From the NCBI RefSeq assembly GCF_000380645.1, contig NZ_AQXZ01000011.1:124001-188000 (forward strand): a stretch of 64,000 nucleotides of DNA. The letters are read 5' to 3'. The notes beneath the pieces were generated by a model. It saw only the letters and a list, made by a program, of their open reading frames with translations, ran no database searches and was not told the origin of the DNA. Source of the DNA: Smaragdicoccus niigatensis DSM 44881 = NBRC 103563 (GTDB lineage: Bacteria; Actinomycetota; Actinomycetes; Mycobacteriales; Mycobacteriaceae). Both the position numbers and the translations under genes were made by a program. Shown piece after piece: positions 24,386 to 34,188 of this stretch; within the stretch, counting starts at the first letter, position 1; each line of letters starts with the position of its first letter.

Positions 24386-25288
24386 GTGACCGTCGCGATC
24401 GGACTCGTCGTTGCGTCGATCCGCCCCGACGAAGCGGCCGCGCAATTCGAGTCAGTGCTCGCCCAAATGCCACTCCCGGCATATGTCAGCATCGCGTTCC
24501 AGGGGTCCGACCAAGACTTCAGGCAGTTGCGGGACGCCGTCCGGATCACCGCTGACAACGCGGGATTCACCGACTACTCAGTGGTTCACGATCGAGGCCA
24601 GGGCGCGAGCCGCGCACGCAACATCGCACTCGCGAACGTTCCCGAAACCGTCACCTGGGTGTGGACCCCGAACGACACCACACGACCCACTGAACAGTTT
24701 CTGCAGAACCTTTCGCACAGTCTCACAACGGCGACCGAGGACGTCGGCGTTGTCGGGCTGAACTATCGCGTTGGCGACCGATTCCGCCGGCACGTCTCCA
24801 CGAACAAAGAGCTCACTGGGTGGCAGGTATGGCACGTCATCGAGCCCGCGACCGTGTGGCGGCGGGACCACCTGGTCCGCGCCGGAGGCTTCGACGAGCG
24901 CATCGGACCGGGGAGCGACGGCTGGACGCAGGCGGGCGAGGGCACCGATGCGATCTACCGCGTCACCGCTCGAGGCCTGACCGTGTCGTCCGCACCGCTT
25001 GCCGTGATGGGACGCGAGCAGCACCTCGATCCACGCTCGAAGTTCCAGCGGCGCAAGGAGTTCTACTACGCCGTCGGCGTCGGCTGCGTGATCCGACGGC
25101 ACTACCTGACGCTGCGCGGCCTCCTCGCGATCGTGACTCCGCTCGTCAACTGGGCTATCGGACGCTCGACGCCCGGCGAATCTCGCACACTCAGCCTCGC
25201 ACTCGCCGCGTCATCGGGCCGGTTCCTCGGCATCGTTCTGGGCGACCGCGCCTGCCGCATCGACCGACGCACGGAACACTGGCACTGA
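24386..25288 (+). CDS. Glycosyltransferase family 2 protein
   Basis: A 300-residue glycosyltransferase. The GT-A fold begins at the N-terminus (AIGLVVASIRPDEAAAQFES), with an RGQGASRARNIALANV donor-site segment, the nucleotide/metal-type TWVWTPNDTTRP, and an acceptor loop RAGGFDERIGPGSDGWTQAG. Metal-binding here is NDT rather than a classical DxD, so I am less sure about catalysis. The GTG at 24386 follows an AAGGGA site. It points right, while most of the locus points left, and its 3' end overlaps the Wzy-like gene by 78 bases. Confidence 0.82.
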   Translation: MTVAIGLVVASIRPDEAAAQFESVLAQMPLPAYVSIAFQGSDQDFRQLRDAVRITADNAGFTDYSVVHDRGQGASRARNIALANVPETVTWVWTPNDTTRPTEQFLQNLSHSLTTATEDVGVVGLNYRVGDRFRRHVSTNKELTGWQVWHVIEPATVWRRDHLVRAGGFDERIGPGSDGWTQAGEGTDAIYRVTARGLTVSSAPLAVMGREQHLDPRSKFQRRKEFYYAVGVGCVIRRHYLTLRGLLAIVTPLVNWAIGRSTPGESRTLSLALAASSGRFLGIVLGDRACRIDRRTEHWH

Positions 25289-26479
25289 CGACAACGCCGC
25301 GAACGTGAAGAAGAAGATGTCGAGCGGGAACACCCGATGCGGCGGCAGGTTGATCATGGCGAGCAGGAACGCGATCTGGAACGTCATGGCGGCGACGTAC
25401 ACCGAGCGAACGGTCCCATCCGAGGCGAGCACATGCCGGCGCAAGCGGACGACCGAGCCGATCCCCACGATGAGAAAAAGCACGAAACCGACCGCACCGA
25501 GATGTGCGATCAAGCTGACGTATCCCGACTCCGGCGGCTCGATGCCGGTGTTCGTGCCATGCAACAACGCACGCCAGCCGAGTCCGAACAGCACGTCGAG
25601 TGACTCGCCGTGGTACTCGATGCTGCCCTGCTTCTGCTGGAGAAGTCGCTGGAATTGGTGCGTCGGCACGATGAGCGCGGCGGCGGCGAGACCACAGGCA
25701 ATCAGTCCGCCACCGACTGCGAGTACCGTGCGGCGATGGCTACTCCAATAGGCCGCAACCGCGACGATCGACACCGCCACACACGTTGCCACGGCCCCGG
25801 TAAACGACTGCGTCAGTAGCAAACTCACGAACACCGACACCGTCAGGCCGATGCGAGCCCACGGGCGGCGAGGCCAGACCCATGCCACGACGATCAGCAG
25901 AGCGCAAAGGATCGCGTACCCATTCGGGTCGTCGAGCAGCGATCCGAACCGGACCGACAGGCTGTGGGCGTAACCCAGCGCCGGCAGACGCCCGGTCGTG
26001 AAAAAGAGCAGAACCTGGATCGCGTCAACGATCACCGCGACGATCGCGAACACGCCGAAAATGGGCAGCAAAGCCGAGACGTCGCTTCGATAGAACTCAC
26101 GCAGCGTGACGATCGTGGCCGCTACGAATACAGCGAACGCGAAGGTCAGCACATCGTCGCGGGACACCAGCCAGGCGAATACCGCCCACGCGGAGAGCAC
26201 CGGGAACCAGACCACTCCGCCGGACCAGTCGCGCGGCAAGCGCCGTTGGTGGCGCCAAATGTCAAGCAGCGCAAGGCAGGCGAGCCCGCACACGGCGAGA
26301 AGTACGACGTATTTTCCGTACTGGAGCACGACCGGTGTATCCGAATACGTCGAACTCGTTCTCTTCGAATTGATCCGGAACGGATAGCGATAGGCCAGGT
26401 AGTACAGGCCCACGAGCGTGATGCCCGTGATCAGCCACGTCGCGAATCTGGAGTCGCGGAGCAGGGTCGTCACCGGCAC
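25211..26479 (-). CDS. O-antigen polymerase/ligase-like membrane protein (Wzy/WaaL family)
   Basis: A 422-residue protein with about 11 membrane helices and one larger extracellular loop near the middle-to-C-terminal part (the stretch with QKQGSIEYHGESLDVLFGLG). That loop position and RFGSLLDDPNGYAI before it fit the O-antigen ligase/polymerase family, which joins or attaches glycan units outside the membrane. With the adjacent flippase it forms a Wzx/Wzy-like pair. Its 3' end overlaps the convergent GT2 gene by 78 bases, and it starts right after the neighbouring glycosyltransferase. Confidence 0.82.
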   Translation of the reverse strand: MPVTTLLRDSRFATWLITGITLVGLYYLAYRYPFRINSKRTSSTYSDTPVVLQYGKYVVLLAVCGLACLALLDIWRHQRRLPRDWSGGVVWFPVLSAWAVFAWLVSRDDVLTFAFAVFVAATIVTLREFYRSDVSALLPIFGVFAIVAVIVDAIQVLLFFTTGRLPALGYAHSLSVRFGSLLDDPNGYAILCALLIVVAWVWPRRPWARIGLTVSVFVSLLLTQSFTGAVATCVAVSIVAVAAYWSSHRRTVLAVGGGLIACGLAAAALIVPTHQFQRLLQQKQGSIEYHGESLDVLFGLGWRALLHGTNTGIEPPESGYVSLIAHLGAVGFVLFLIVGIGSVVRLRRHVLASDGTVRSVYVAAMTFQIAFLLAMINLPPHRVFPLDIFFFTFAALSSVPVFRASVDAAGAVAQNDAEEPAR

Positions 26480-27457
26480 CTAGGAAGCCTCCAACCGTTC
26501 CCGAATCACGGCCTCGACTTTGCGCGCAATCGTGGGCCAATCGAAATCATCGAGACGTGCCGGGGCGACGAAAGGATCATCGAGCGCGGCGGACATCGCC
26601 GCGGAGAATGCACCGGGATCTCTGCTGTCCTCGACCGCGAACTGACTTCCCGAACAAATGTCCGCGACCGACGTTGCTTGCACGCAATAGACGACCTTGG
26701 TGTTGGACCGCATCGCTTCGAGAACCGGCAATCCGAACCCTTCCCAACGCGAGGGGAACAGCAACGCCGAAGCGCCCCGGTAGAGCTCCGCCAGGTGTTC
26801 GTCGTCGACATCGGACAGGATTCGGGTTCGGTCGGCGATGTCGTGTCGATCCGCCAGTTCCGCGGCGTGTTCACGATCTGCGGTGACAACCACGAACAGA
26901 TGGTCGCCGAAGTCGCGCATCGCGGCGAACGCGAGCTCGGGATTCTTGTGCTCTTTCAGATTGCCGACGTACAAGAAAAAATCGCGGCCAATGTCCGCAG
27001 CCGGACCGTGTGGTGTGAAGGCATCCGAACATCCGGCGCCGCAATTGATGATCGCGATCCGATCGTCGTCGAGCCACTCGCGCAGCCATTCGACGCTGTT
27101 CCTCGAGACAGTGAGCACCGCACCCGTTCGACGAATGACGGGCGCGACCAGGCGGTCGTAGTAGAGCCGATTCGCCCGTCGCCGACGCGGATCCTCGACC
27201 TCGAGGTGGGTCAGATCGTGCACCGTCAGCAACTGGCGGCACCGCGACGGGCCCGTGCTGTACCCCGGCGAGTAGAGCAATGCGTTGCGCGGCAACCGCA
27301 TTCGTGAAACGTTCAGGCCGTCCCGAGCCGATCCCGGTCGCACGCCGGACACGAACGATCGACCCTCGAGATTCAAGCGCGGCAGCACCTCACGCGAGTA
27401 CCGTCCGATACCGAAATTGCCGACATATCGGCGATCGACGATCAGCGGGACCGTCAC
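26480..27457 (-). CDS. Glycosyltransferase family 4-type (GT-B) enzyme
   Basis: A 325-residue GT-B glycosyltransferase. The C-terminal Rossmann domain carries YVGNLKEHKNPELAFAAMRD and the donor-binding ALLFPSRWEGFGLPVLEAMR, with the EX7E-type glutamates. The N-terminus is short (VPLIVDRRYVGNFGIGRYSR). The GTG start at 27457 is one base after the stop of the upstream glycosyltransferase gene, which fixes the start and shows operon coupling. The sugar and acceptor are unknown. Confidence 0.87.
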   Translation of the reverse strand: MTVPLIVDRRYVGNFGIGRYSREVLPRLNLEGRSFVSGVRPGSARDGLNVSRMRLPRNALLYSPGYSTGPSRCRQLLTVHDLTHLEVEDPRRRRANRLYYDRLVAPVIRRTGAVLTVSRNSVEWLREWLDDDRIAIINCGAGCSDAFTPHGPAADIGRDFFLYVGNLKEHKNPELAFAAMRDFGDHLFVVVTADREHAAELADRHDIADRTRILSDVDDEHLAELYRGASALLFPSRWEGFGLPVLEAMRSNTKVVYCVQATSVADICSGSQFAVEDSRDPGAFSAAMSAALDDPFVAPARLDDFDWPTIARKVEAVIRERLEAS

Positions 27458-27458
27458 C

Positions 27459-28541
27459 TCAGTGCGACCCGGTCCACTCGAGGATCTGGTTCTGGAACGT
27501 CGACACCGAGAACATGTCCAGCCGGGAACGGGCAGCAGCCATATCGCATGCCATCGCCAACTCGGCCGCCTCGACGAGCCCGCCGGCACCCGCCTTCGGA
27601 TCGAATTCCACGCCACCGCCGAGCGCGAGAACACTCTCCCGAGCGCCCCCCTGCGCGTTGATGAGGACGGGTGTGCCCGCCGCGATCGACTCGACGGGCA
27701 TGATTCCGAAATCCTCGATGCCCAGGAAAACGAACAACGACGCAGCTTGGTACAGCGCATAGAGCATCTCGTCGGAGACGCGTCCGGTGAAGTAGACCGG
27801 CACCTTCGCGTAGGTGGCGCGAGTTCGAAGATCGGACATAGCCGGACCGCCACCGGCGATCACCACCGGAAGACCAAGAGCGTCGCCAAGCTCGATCGCG
27901 CGATCGACGCGCTTGTACTTGACGAGCCGGGAGGCCCCGAGAATGAAGCCGTCGGTCGGCAGGGAGTGGAAGACCGCATCCTCGGCCGGATCGAGCTCGT
28001 GGTGCCAATTCTTCACCGAGGCAATGCGTTCCACATTGACCGGTGGGTAGATGACAGTTGCTTCGACACCCCAGCAACGTTCGATTCGGCGCTGGATGTA
28101 CTGACTGTTTGCTGCGTAGCTGACACGCGGTTCGACCCCACGACGATCGAGCACACGCAGGGGTCCAGCCCCGATGCGAGCAAGCGGCCGTCGGCCGCGC
28201 GGATCGACGTCCGGCGCCCAGATGTAGCGCGCCGGCGTGTGCACATAACTGAATGCGCGTCGTCCGGATCGCGCCGCGCGGGCCGCGAGGTGATGCGCGA
28301 ACGCATGCGACAGCGCGACCACGGTGTCGTAGCCATGGAGCGGTACCTGCTTCCACGCCACCGGCATCGCGGGTAGCGCCAAGTTCTTGCGGCCCCGCAG
28401 CCACGACTGCGCCAGACGCGTCTCGGTGACCGGGGCTCGGCGGTCTCCGTCCGTTTCATCCCACAGGCACACCGCGTCGGCCGCGGGCAGGCACGCGCGG
28501 ATATTGCTGAAGACCTTGTCGGCGCCGCCGGTGTCGGACAT
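27459..28541 (-). CDS. Glycosyltransferase family 4 enzyme with uncertain N-terminus
   Basis: A GT-B enzyme of at least 360 residues. The donor site is clear (GASRLVKYKRVDRAIELGDA, then FVFLGIEDFGIMPVESIAAG). The ATG at 28541 begins MSDTGGADKVF, but in-frame codons upstream give TLIAEEW, the expected first beta-strand of GT4 enzymes. The open frame runs back to about 28605 without any ATG, GTG or TTG; GAGGAG at 28611-28617 precedes an ATC/CTG pair. The true start is therefore probably upstream and non-canonical, or an initiator codon has been changed. It is in the same run as the genes at 26480 and 28712. Confidence 0.8.
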   Translation of the reverse strand: MSDTGGADKVFSNIRACLPAADAVCLWDETDGDRRAPVTETRLAQSWLRGRKNLALPAMPVAWKQVPLHGYDTVVALSHAFAHHLAARAARSGRRAFSYVHTPARYIWAPDVDPRGRRPLARIGAGPLRVLDRRGVEPRVSYAANSQYIQRRIERCWGVEATVIYPPVNVERIASVKNWHHELDPAEDAVFHSLPTDGFILGASRLVKYKRVDRAIELGDALGLPVVIAGGGPAMSDLRTRATYAKVPVYFTGRVSDEMLYALYQAASLFVFLGIEDFGIMPVESIAAGTPVLINAQGGARESVLALGGGVEFDPKAGAGGLVEAAELAMACDMAAARSRLDMFSVSTFQNQILEWTGSH

Positions 28542-28711
28542 CCACTCTTCAGCGATCAGCGTTGCGGCACCGCGGGTTTGGGTAGGAGGCAGGGCGGGGA
28601 CCAGGATCGGAGCTCCTCAGCTGGTTGCGTCCAGGTTGCTGGAGAACCGCGCGTCCATGGACGATTCCTCAGAAACCATAACGAATGTCCGAGTTCGAGT
28701 CATTCACTGGA

Positions 28712-29551
28712 TTATCGAAACTGCCGATTGTTCACCGAATCGGGAAGAGCGATCCCCAGCTGAGCCGCCCTGGCGAGGTACGACTCGATTCGCTCCTGGC
28801 AGTATTCGACGGTCGTCCAGTTCGCGAGACGCGCCTTCATCTCGTGCTTCTGATTCTGGGGTCGGCCCAGGACTTTGCTGGTCGCACGCGTCGTCTCGAT
28901 CCGAAGGTTCTCGAACATCCGGCTGACCGACGGCCACGAGTTCAACTCGGCGAGAGTCACCTCGTGCAGCCGGGCGTGCGGATGTTCGATCCGGAATCGT
29001 TCCGTTCGGGCCTCGATGTCGACCAGGTACGCAATGCAGATGTCGAATTGATCGAGGTCCGCATCGGGAGCGATGCAACGGATTGCTGACGTCGCTGCGT
29101 TTGGACTACTCATCCAGTCGGGCCACGCCTCGCTCGACCCGAAATACGAGAGTTCGACAAAGCTCTTGAGCACTTCGGCGAGCGGTCGTCGAAGGACGAT
29201 CACGTCGACCTCGTCGAGTTCAGCCATCACGACATCGCTGAAGGTCTTGAGGAACATGTGCGACGTTTCAGCGTAGACATGCGGGAACGTCCACGGCGCG
29301 AGCCTTTTTCGCCACCGTGCCCGACCAGTTGGCGAATCGAAGTAGGCGCGCAGCGTATCGGCCTTGAATCGGCGCAGCTCGTACGTGTCGGTGTACGCGC
29401 GATCATTGATCATTTTCAGGTAGTCACCGGTCATGCGCGGCTCGGCCTCATGGAACGCTCGCACCCGACGACCGGTGTTCAGCAACCGCGCGAGGTACTG
29501 CGAACCGGCTCGCCCCGAGTTGATGCTGAAGATGAACCGTTGGTCAGACAC
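28712..29551 (-). CDS. Sulfotransferase-like protein
   Basis: A 279-residue protein with a sulfotransferase-type P-loop near the N-terminus (FIFSINSGRAGSQYLARLL), the 5'-phosphosulfate-binding loop, and a 3'-phosphate-binding-like segment IVLRRPLAEVLKSFVELSY. These would bind PAPS and transfer sulfate to a hydroxyl of a glycan or lipid. The catalytic histidine cannot be identified with confidence. The GTG start at 29551 lies eight bases inside the preceding gene's end, giving an overlap. Location in the glycan locus suggests a sulfated saccharide. Confidence 0.65.
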   Translation of the reverse strand: MSDQRFIFSINSGRAGSQYLARLLNTGRRVRAFHEAEPRMTGDYLKMINDRAYTDTYELRRFKADTLRAYFDSPTGRARWRKRLAPWTFPHVYAETSHMFLKTFSDVVMAELDEVDVIVLRRPLAEVLKSFVELSYFGSSEAWPDWMSSPNAATSAIRCIAPDADLDQFDICIAYLVDIEARTERFRIEHPHARLHEVTLAELNSWPSVSRMFENLRIETTRATSKVLGRPQNQKHEMKARLANWTTVEYCQERIESYLARAAQLGIALPDSVNNRQFR

Positions 29552-30260
29552 GGCGCAGCCTCGACCACAGGTCCCGACGCGGCGGGAAGTACTGCCACAA
29601 CGCCGAGCGGCCATAACCGTCCGGCAGCGCGATGCCGTATCGCAGTCCGTCGATCACGCCATTCGCCGTGATGTCCGGCCCGATCGTCGGCTCGCCGAAT
29701 CGGACCAGACTCCTCGTCGTCGAGAACGCTCGGTGCACATGATCGCCGGCTAACAGCGCGCGATGAGGTTCGAAAATCGGGTAGTCGTCGGCATCGACGT
29801 CGACGAAGATCTCGCGCAGGATGCCGGCCCGAATGAACTGGTGGTGCCAGAATCCGCGGGCGAGGATGGCCCGATGCTCGTGGATGCGTTTCCTTCGGCC
29901 CAGCGTCCGAGGCGTGTGGTTGACCAGCCGGAGCGAATCGAATTCCGTTGCGCCGTCGACAATCTGGACGAAGCTGCGGAGTTCAGCCAGGTCGTGCACC
30001 TCGGCGAGGTAGCGGTCGTCGGTGCACCAATAAACGAACTCGTCGTCCGCGATTCTCGCGAGCAATGCGGACATCGTGTGCTTGATCTGCGGCCGAGTCT
30101 CGATGTATTCGACCGGGTGACCCGAGCGAAGCAGCGGCCGTTCGGTGTTGAACGGAATGCGAAAGACGAGCCCGCTGTCGGGCCAGTGCTCGTCGTACGA
30201 CGAGAGAACCAACTGGGCGAACGGCAGTCGGGCCTGGTGAGTCAGAACGATGGCGTACAT
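29544..30260 (-). CDS. Putative glycosyltransferase-like protein of the glycan locus
   Basis: A 238-residue protein with a GT-A-like start (MYAIVLTHQARLPFAQLVLS) and an acidic patch EFVYWCTDDRYLAEVHDL that could be the metal-binding DxD-like motif. No strong family match is apparent to me. It overlaps the next gene upstream by 19 bases and the downstream sulfotransferase-like gene by eight, so it is part of one translationally linked run. Substrate unknown. Confidence 0.55.
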   Translation of the reverse strand: MYAIVLTHQARLPFAQLVLSSYDEHWPDSGLVFRIPFNTERPLLRSGHPVEYIETRPQIKHTMSALLARIADDEFVYWCTDDRYLAEVHDLAELRSFVQIVDGATEFDSLRLVNHTPRTLGRRKRIHEHRAILARGFWHHQFIRAGILREIFVDVDADDYPIFEPHRALLAGDHVHRAFSTTRSLVRFGEPTIGPDITANGVIDGLRYGIALPDGYGRSALWQYFPPRRDLWSRLRRV

Positions 30261-31333
30261 GTCACCCGATTCCGCAACACGTCATCGACCTTCTGCGCGG
30301 CAACCGGCGTGCTCAACCGATCGATGAAGTCGGACCGCCCGTTCTCGACAAGCGACTGACGCAGGTCGCGATCGTCGAGCAACTGCCCGACAGCATCGAC
30401 GAAGCCTTCGACGCTGTTCGGGGTCATCCCATTGACCCCGTGCCGGAAGAATTGCGCATGGTCGAGAACGTCGTGGGTCACGACCGCGACATCACTCGCC
30501 AGGTACGACAGTGCCTTCCCGAACGACTTTCCGTGGCTGTACGGGTTCGCGAGGCATACCGGGTGCAGTCCGACCGCCACATGCTGCAAGGACCGGAGAT
30601 ACGAACGGTAGGACCGCCGGAAGTCCAGCACGCGAACCGTCACTCCCGCTTTGCGCAGCGGCTCCACATACGAGTCCCACTCCCCTGCGAATCGACTTCC
30701 GTAGAGCCAGAATTCGAACGATCGTCGCTGGGCGACCCCGAGCACGACGTCGTGCACGAACTGTGCCTCGATCGGATACCGCCACGGTGCCGCGTGCGCC
30801 CACGCCACGACGTCCCGGCGCTCACGGTTCGCCGTCCGCACCGGCCGATTCGGCACCGGGTGACTAACCCACACGACCTCGACATTCGCGTTGTGCTGCC
30901 GCGCCCAATCGGCCGTGACCCGATTTCCGGCCAGAACCGCCACACTCTCCCGACAGCAATCGACCGTCTGCTGCGCCTCATCGGGCAGAAGGTAATCGGC
31001 GTCGTCGAGCACGAACACGGTCGGCACGTCCGGATACAGGCTGGGGCGGTTGAGCGGGTGGCGACCCTTGATCATCAGAATCGCGTGCGGTTTCTCCGCC
31101 GCGATGACGCGGCGCCGCTGGACCAGGTCGAGTTCGGGCGGAATGACGATCACTCGCCATCCGATTCGCCGGAGTTCGATGGCGAGTTCGCGTCCCCACA
31201 GCAGATTCGAACCCGTCGCCGGACCGTTCGGCAGGATCACCAGACGCTTGTCTGACGACGGGCCCAGCCGGCGAAGATGAACTCCACCTTCGATGACCCG
31301 CCGCGCGGCGAACTTGAGTAGCTGCGCGTTCAC
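30242..31333 (-). CDS. Glycosyltransferase-like protein (GT-B type)
   Basis: A 363-residue protein with two Rossmann-like halves. The N-terminal part has VILPNGPATGSNLLWGRELA, and the C-terminal part has the donor-site type SYLRSLQHVAVGLHPVCLAN followed by YSHGKSFGKALSYLASDVAV. It lacks the strongest GT4 signature, so family assignment is tentative. The GTG at 31333 follows GGGAG by nine bases; an upstream start would overlap the divergent ABC gene. It is the first gene of the leftward run ending at 25211. Confidence 0.65.
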   Translation of the reverse strand: MNAQLLKFAARRVIEGGVHLRRLGPSSDKRLVILPNGPATGSNLLWGRELAIELRRIGWRVIVIPPELDLVQRRRVIAAEKPHAILMIKGRHPLNRPSLYPDVPTVFVLDDADYLLPDEAQQTVDCCRESVAVLAGNRVTADWARQHNANVEVVWVSHPVPNRPVRTANRERRDVVAWAHAAPWRYPIEAQFVHDVVLGVAQRRSFEFWLYGSRFAGEWDSYVEPLRKAGVTVRVLDFRRSYRSYLRSLQHVAVGLHPVCLANPYSHGKSFGKALSYLASDVAVVTHDVLDHAQFFRHGVNGMTPNSVEGFVDAVGQLLDDRDLRQSLVENGRSDFIDRLSTPVAAQKVDDVLRNRVTCTPSF

Positions 31334-31370
31334 CGGTCCTGGCTCCCAGTGTCGAGTGTCAGTTGTCTGA

Positions 31371-33200
31371 ATGACTGTGACGATAATGCAGACCATGACG
31401 TCGGAACTTCGCCGACTCGCGTCCACTGGGCGGTGGGTCCTGCACCGAACCTGGATCGCAAACCGGCCGGTGGCGATCGGGCTCATCGCGATCGTCGTTT
31501 CCCGGGGCGTCCTGCCAGCGGGTATCGCACTCTCGATTCGCGGCCTCATCAACGCGGCATCGGCCGGCAAACCGATGCTCGGCTGGCTTCTTGTCGGCTT
31601 CGCGGTGGCACTTTTCGAGGCCCTCACGCCGCTCGCCAACCGCTACCTCCTGCAACGCGCCTTCGACGACCTCAACCTCGACATCACCGCCGACGTCCTG
31701 CGCCACAGCTCGACGCTCGACGTCGCCACGTTGGAAGATCCCCGGCATCGAGATGCGTTCGACCGCATCGAACAGGACGCGACGGGCCCGGTTTCCCAGT
31801 TCCTCGCGAACTTTCAGGCTGCCTGCATCGCCACGACCGAGTCCGTTGTGATGCTGGCCGTCCTCACATTCCTCGAACCGTGGACGCTCGTCATCGCCGG
31901 TCCGGTCGCGGTCCCGTACCTCTATTTCCGCTGGCGGGGTGCCCGGCTGCGCTACCGCGACGATGTCTCCTGGACGACGAAACGTCGATGGTCGCGCTAT
32001 TTCGTCTCGCACGTCATGGGCCACGAGCACGCCGCCGAAACCCGCATGCTCGGGCTTGGCCCGCTCTTTCAGGCCAAGTTCAACGGGGTCATGGGAGACG
32101 TCCACGCCGCTGCCGGCCGACACTATTTGCGCGATTTCGTCGGTGCTGTGGCCTTCGCTGCCATCACCACGGCATGCATCTATCTCCTGTTCACGCGCGT
32201 TGCCGGCCACGTTTCGAGCGGCGAACTCACCCTGGGTGACATCGCGGTCTTCGCCGGTGTGAGCGCACGATTGCGGTCGACGCTCGAACAACTGGTGAGC
32301 GCGGCCAGCGTGTTGGTCGAGCAATCGCTGCACGTCGACGGCCTGCTCGGCTTCTTGGGGCTCGCCCCGCGACAGGCAATCGGCGGCGGTACGACAGAAG
32401 GGTTCAGTCGCGGCGAGGTCGCGCTCGACGACGTCGTGTTCACGCATATCGGTGCGAGCGAGCCGACTCTCGATGGCGTCTCACTCCGGATCGCCGAAGG
32501 CGAAGTCGTCGCGCTCGTCGGCGAGAACGGGGAGGGGAAGTCGACGCTAGTCAAGCTCATCTCGGGGCTGTACCAGCCAGATTCGGGAACGATCCGCGTC
32601 GACGGCGTCGACGTCCGCGACTGGTCGACGGAGCACCTCCACCGCCGAATTGCGTTCCTGTCCCAGGACTTCGCGCGCTACGAGGCTTCCGCCGCCGACA
32701 ACGTGGCGTACGGCGATTGGTCTCGACTGCTCGACGACGAAGACCAAATCACTCGCGAAGCAACGAAGGCCGGAGTCCACGACCTCATCGGCACGCTGCC
32801 GCAGGGCTACGCCACGAAACTCGGACCGCTGTTCGGTGACCACGAACTGTCCGGCGGCCAATGGCAGGCGATCGCCGCCGCCCGAGCGCTCGTGCGGGAC
32901 GCCGCGATCGTCATCCTGGACGAGCCGACCGCGCACCTCGATGCTCGCTCGGAGTTCGCACTGTATTCACGGTTCCGAGAGTTGGCGGCTGGGCGAACGG
33001 CGATCGTCGTGACGCACCGGTTGTCGACTCTCGCGATGGCTGACCGCATTCTCGTCCTCGCCGACGGCCGCGTCGCCGAAGACGGGACGCACTCCGAACT
33101 ACTCGCGCTCGATGGGATCTACGCGGAGTTGTCGCGGCTGCACCATCGGCAGCTCACGGCAGAACCCCCAGCGCGCGGCCATACGCGGCCGACTGTGTGA
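31371..33200 (+). CDS. ABC transporter (fused permease and ATPase), glycan exporter type
   Basis: A 609-residue ABC exporter half. The N-terminal ~330 residues hold six membrane helices. The ATPase domain follows, with Walker [11 protein letters not shown], signature LSGGQWQ (Q where R is usual), Walker [12 protein letters not shown] and the switch histidine VVTHRLST. It would work as a homodimer, moving lipid-linked glycan, lipid or peptide. Its placement between glycosyltransferase genes suggests a role in surface-glycan export. Start codons 31371 and 31386 are both possible. Its 3' end overlaps the convergent GT by 47 bases. Confidence 0.87.
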   Translation: MTVTIMQTMTSELRRLASTGRWVLHRTWIANRPVAIGLIAIVVSRGVLPAGIALSIRGLINAASAGKPMLGWLLVGFAVALFEALTPLANRYLLQRAFDDLNLDITADVLRHSSTLDVATLEDPRHRDAFDRIEQDATGPVSQFLANFQAACIATTESVVMLAVLTFLEPWTLVIAGPVAVPYLYFRWRGARLRYRDDVSWTTKRRWSRYFVSHVMGHEHAAETRMLGLGPLFQAKFNGVMGDVHAAAGRHYLRDFVGAVAFAAITTACIYLLFTRVAGHVSSGELTLGDIAVFAGVSARLRSTLEQLVSAASVLVEQSLHVDGLLGFLGLAPRQAIGGGTTEGFSRGEVALDDVVFTHIGASEPTLDGVSLRIAEGEVVALVGENGEGKSTLVKLISGLYQPDSGTIRVDGVDVRDWSTEHLHRRIAFLSQDFARYEASAADNVAYGDWSRLLDDEDQITREATKAGVHDLIGTLPQGYATKLGPLFGDHELSGGQWQAIAAARALVRDAAIVILDEPTAHLDARSEFALYSRFRELAAGRTAIVVTHRLSTLAMADRILVLADGRVAEDGTHSELLALDGIYAELSRLHHRQLTAEPPARGHTRPTV

Positions 33201-34188
33201 GGACGTCATAGCGCTCCTGCGCGAACCGTCGGGCATCCGCCGCGATTCGGGAGCGTACGGCCGGGTCGACGAGCGTATCGATGCAGGTCGCGGCTGATTG
33301 TGGATCGTTCGCCGCGAACACGAGTCCGGTCACGCCGTGCGTCACGAACTGCGGTGCGCCGCCGGCATCCGGAACGATCGGGACGACACCGCTGGACTGC
33401 GCCTCCGCGACGACTCTCCCGCTCGGCTCGCCGTCATTGCAGTGCAGAAGGCCATGGAGGCCGTTGAGGGCGCTGGTCTGTGGAACCCGGCCGTCGAACC
33501 GGAATCGGTCGCCGAGGAGACGCCCGCCGAGTTCCAGCACCGCGGAAACGTAGTCGTCGCCGCCGGCGAATGGCCCGCCGCGAAGCACAATCTGCGGTCG
33601 TGACTCCGCAGCCGCTGCCGCTTCAAGCGCGAGTTCGATCTTCTTGACGGGGTCGATCCGGCCGACGATGCCGATCGTGAAGTTCGAGGGCGGATTCGGG
33701 TCCGCGATGACCGGCGACATCGGCCGCCACACCACCGTCTTCCGAACCCGCGGACTCAGCTGGTCGGCCATGAACTGACTGACGCACAACGACATGTCGA
33801 CTCCGCGAGCGGCGAGCGCGATCCCCCGCCGCCTTCCACCCAGCCCCTGATCGACATGGAAGTCGAGAGCGGTCCGAATCCGGTGCCGCTGCAGGTACGG
33901 CCGCATCACCGCGAGCGTCGGAGCGAGCGAGACGTCGAAGCTGACGACCGTGGAGTCGTTGGGCAGGTCGCCGATCATTCGAAGCAGGCGGCGGTTCTTC
34001 GTATACGCGCGAATTCCAAGGTCGATCAGGCGCCCGCGGCCTTCCCATCTCTCGATCAGTTCGTCCGACTGTGCCCAGACCTCGACGTCGACGCCGAGTT
34101 TGTCGAGGCCATGGGCGATATGAAGGAGGCTGTGCTCAGCTCCCCACATCGCTTCCGACGTGCTGAGGAAGACGACCCTAGGACCCAT
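33154..34188 (-). CDS. Glycosyltransferase family 4 protein
   Basis: A 344-residue GT-B glycosyltransferase. The N-terminal domain starts [20 protein letters not shown]; the donor-binding half has [40 protein letters not shown] and [17 protein letters not shown]. These are standard GT4 features. The ATG at 34188 overlaps the upstream epimerase stop by 11 bases, so the genes are coupled. The sugar is unknown. Confidence 0.87.
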   Translation of the reverse strand: MGPRVVFLSTSEAMWGAEHSLLHIAHGLDKLGVDVEVWAQSDELIERWEGRGRLIDLGIRAYTKNRRLLRMIGDLPNDSTVVSFDVSLAPTLAVMRPYLQRHRIRTALDFHVDQGLGGRRRGIALAARGVDMSLCVSQFMADQLSPRVRKTVVWRPMSPVIADPNPPSNFTIGIVGRIDPVKKIELALEAAAAAESRPQIVLRGGPFAGGDDYVSAVLELGGRLLGDRFRFDGRVPQTSALNGLHGLLHCNDGEPSGRVVAEAQSSGVVPIVPDAGGAPQFVTHGVTGLVFAANDPQSAATCIDTLVDPAVRSRIAADARRFAQERYDVLTQSAAYGRALGVLP

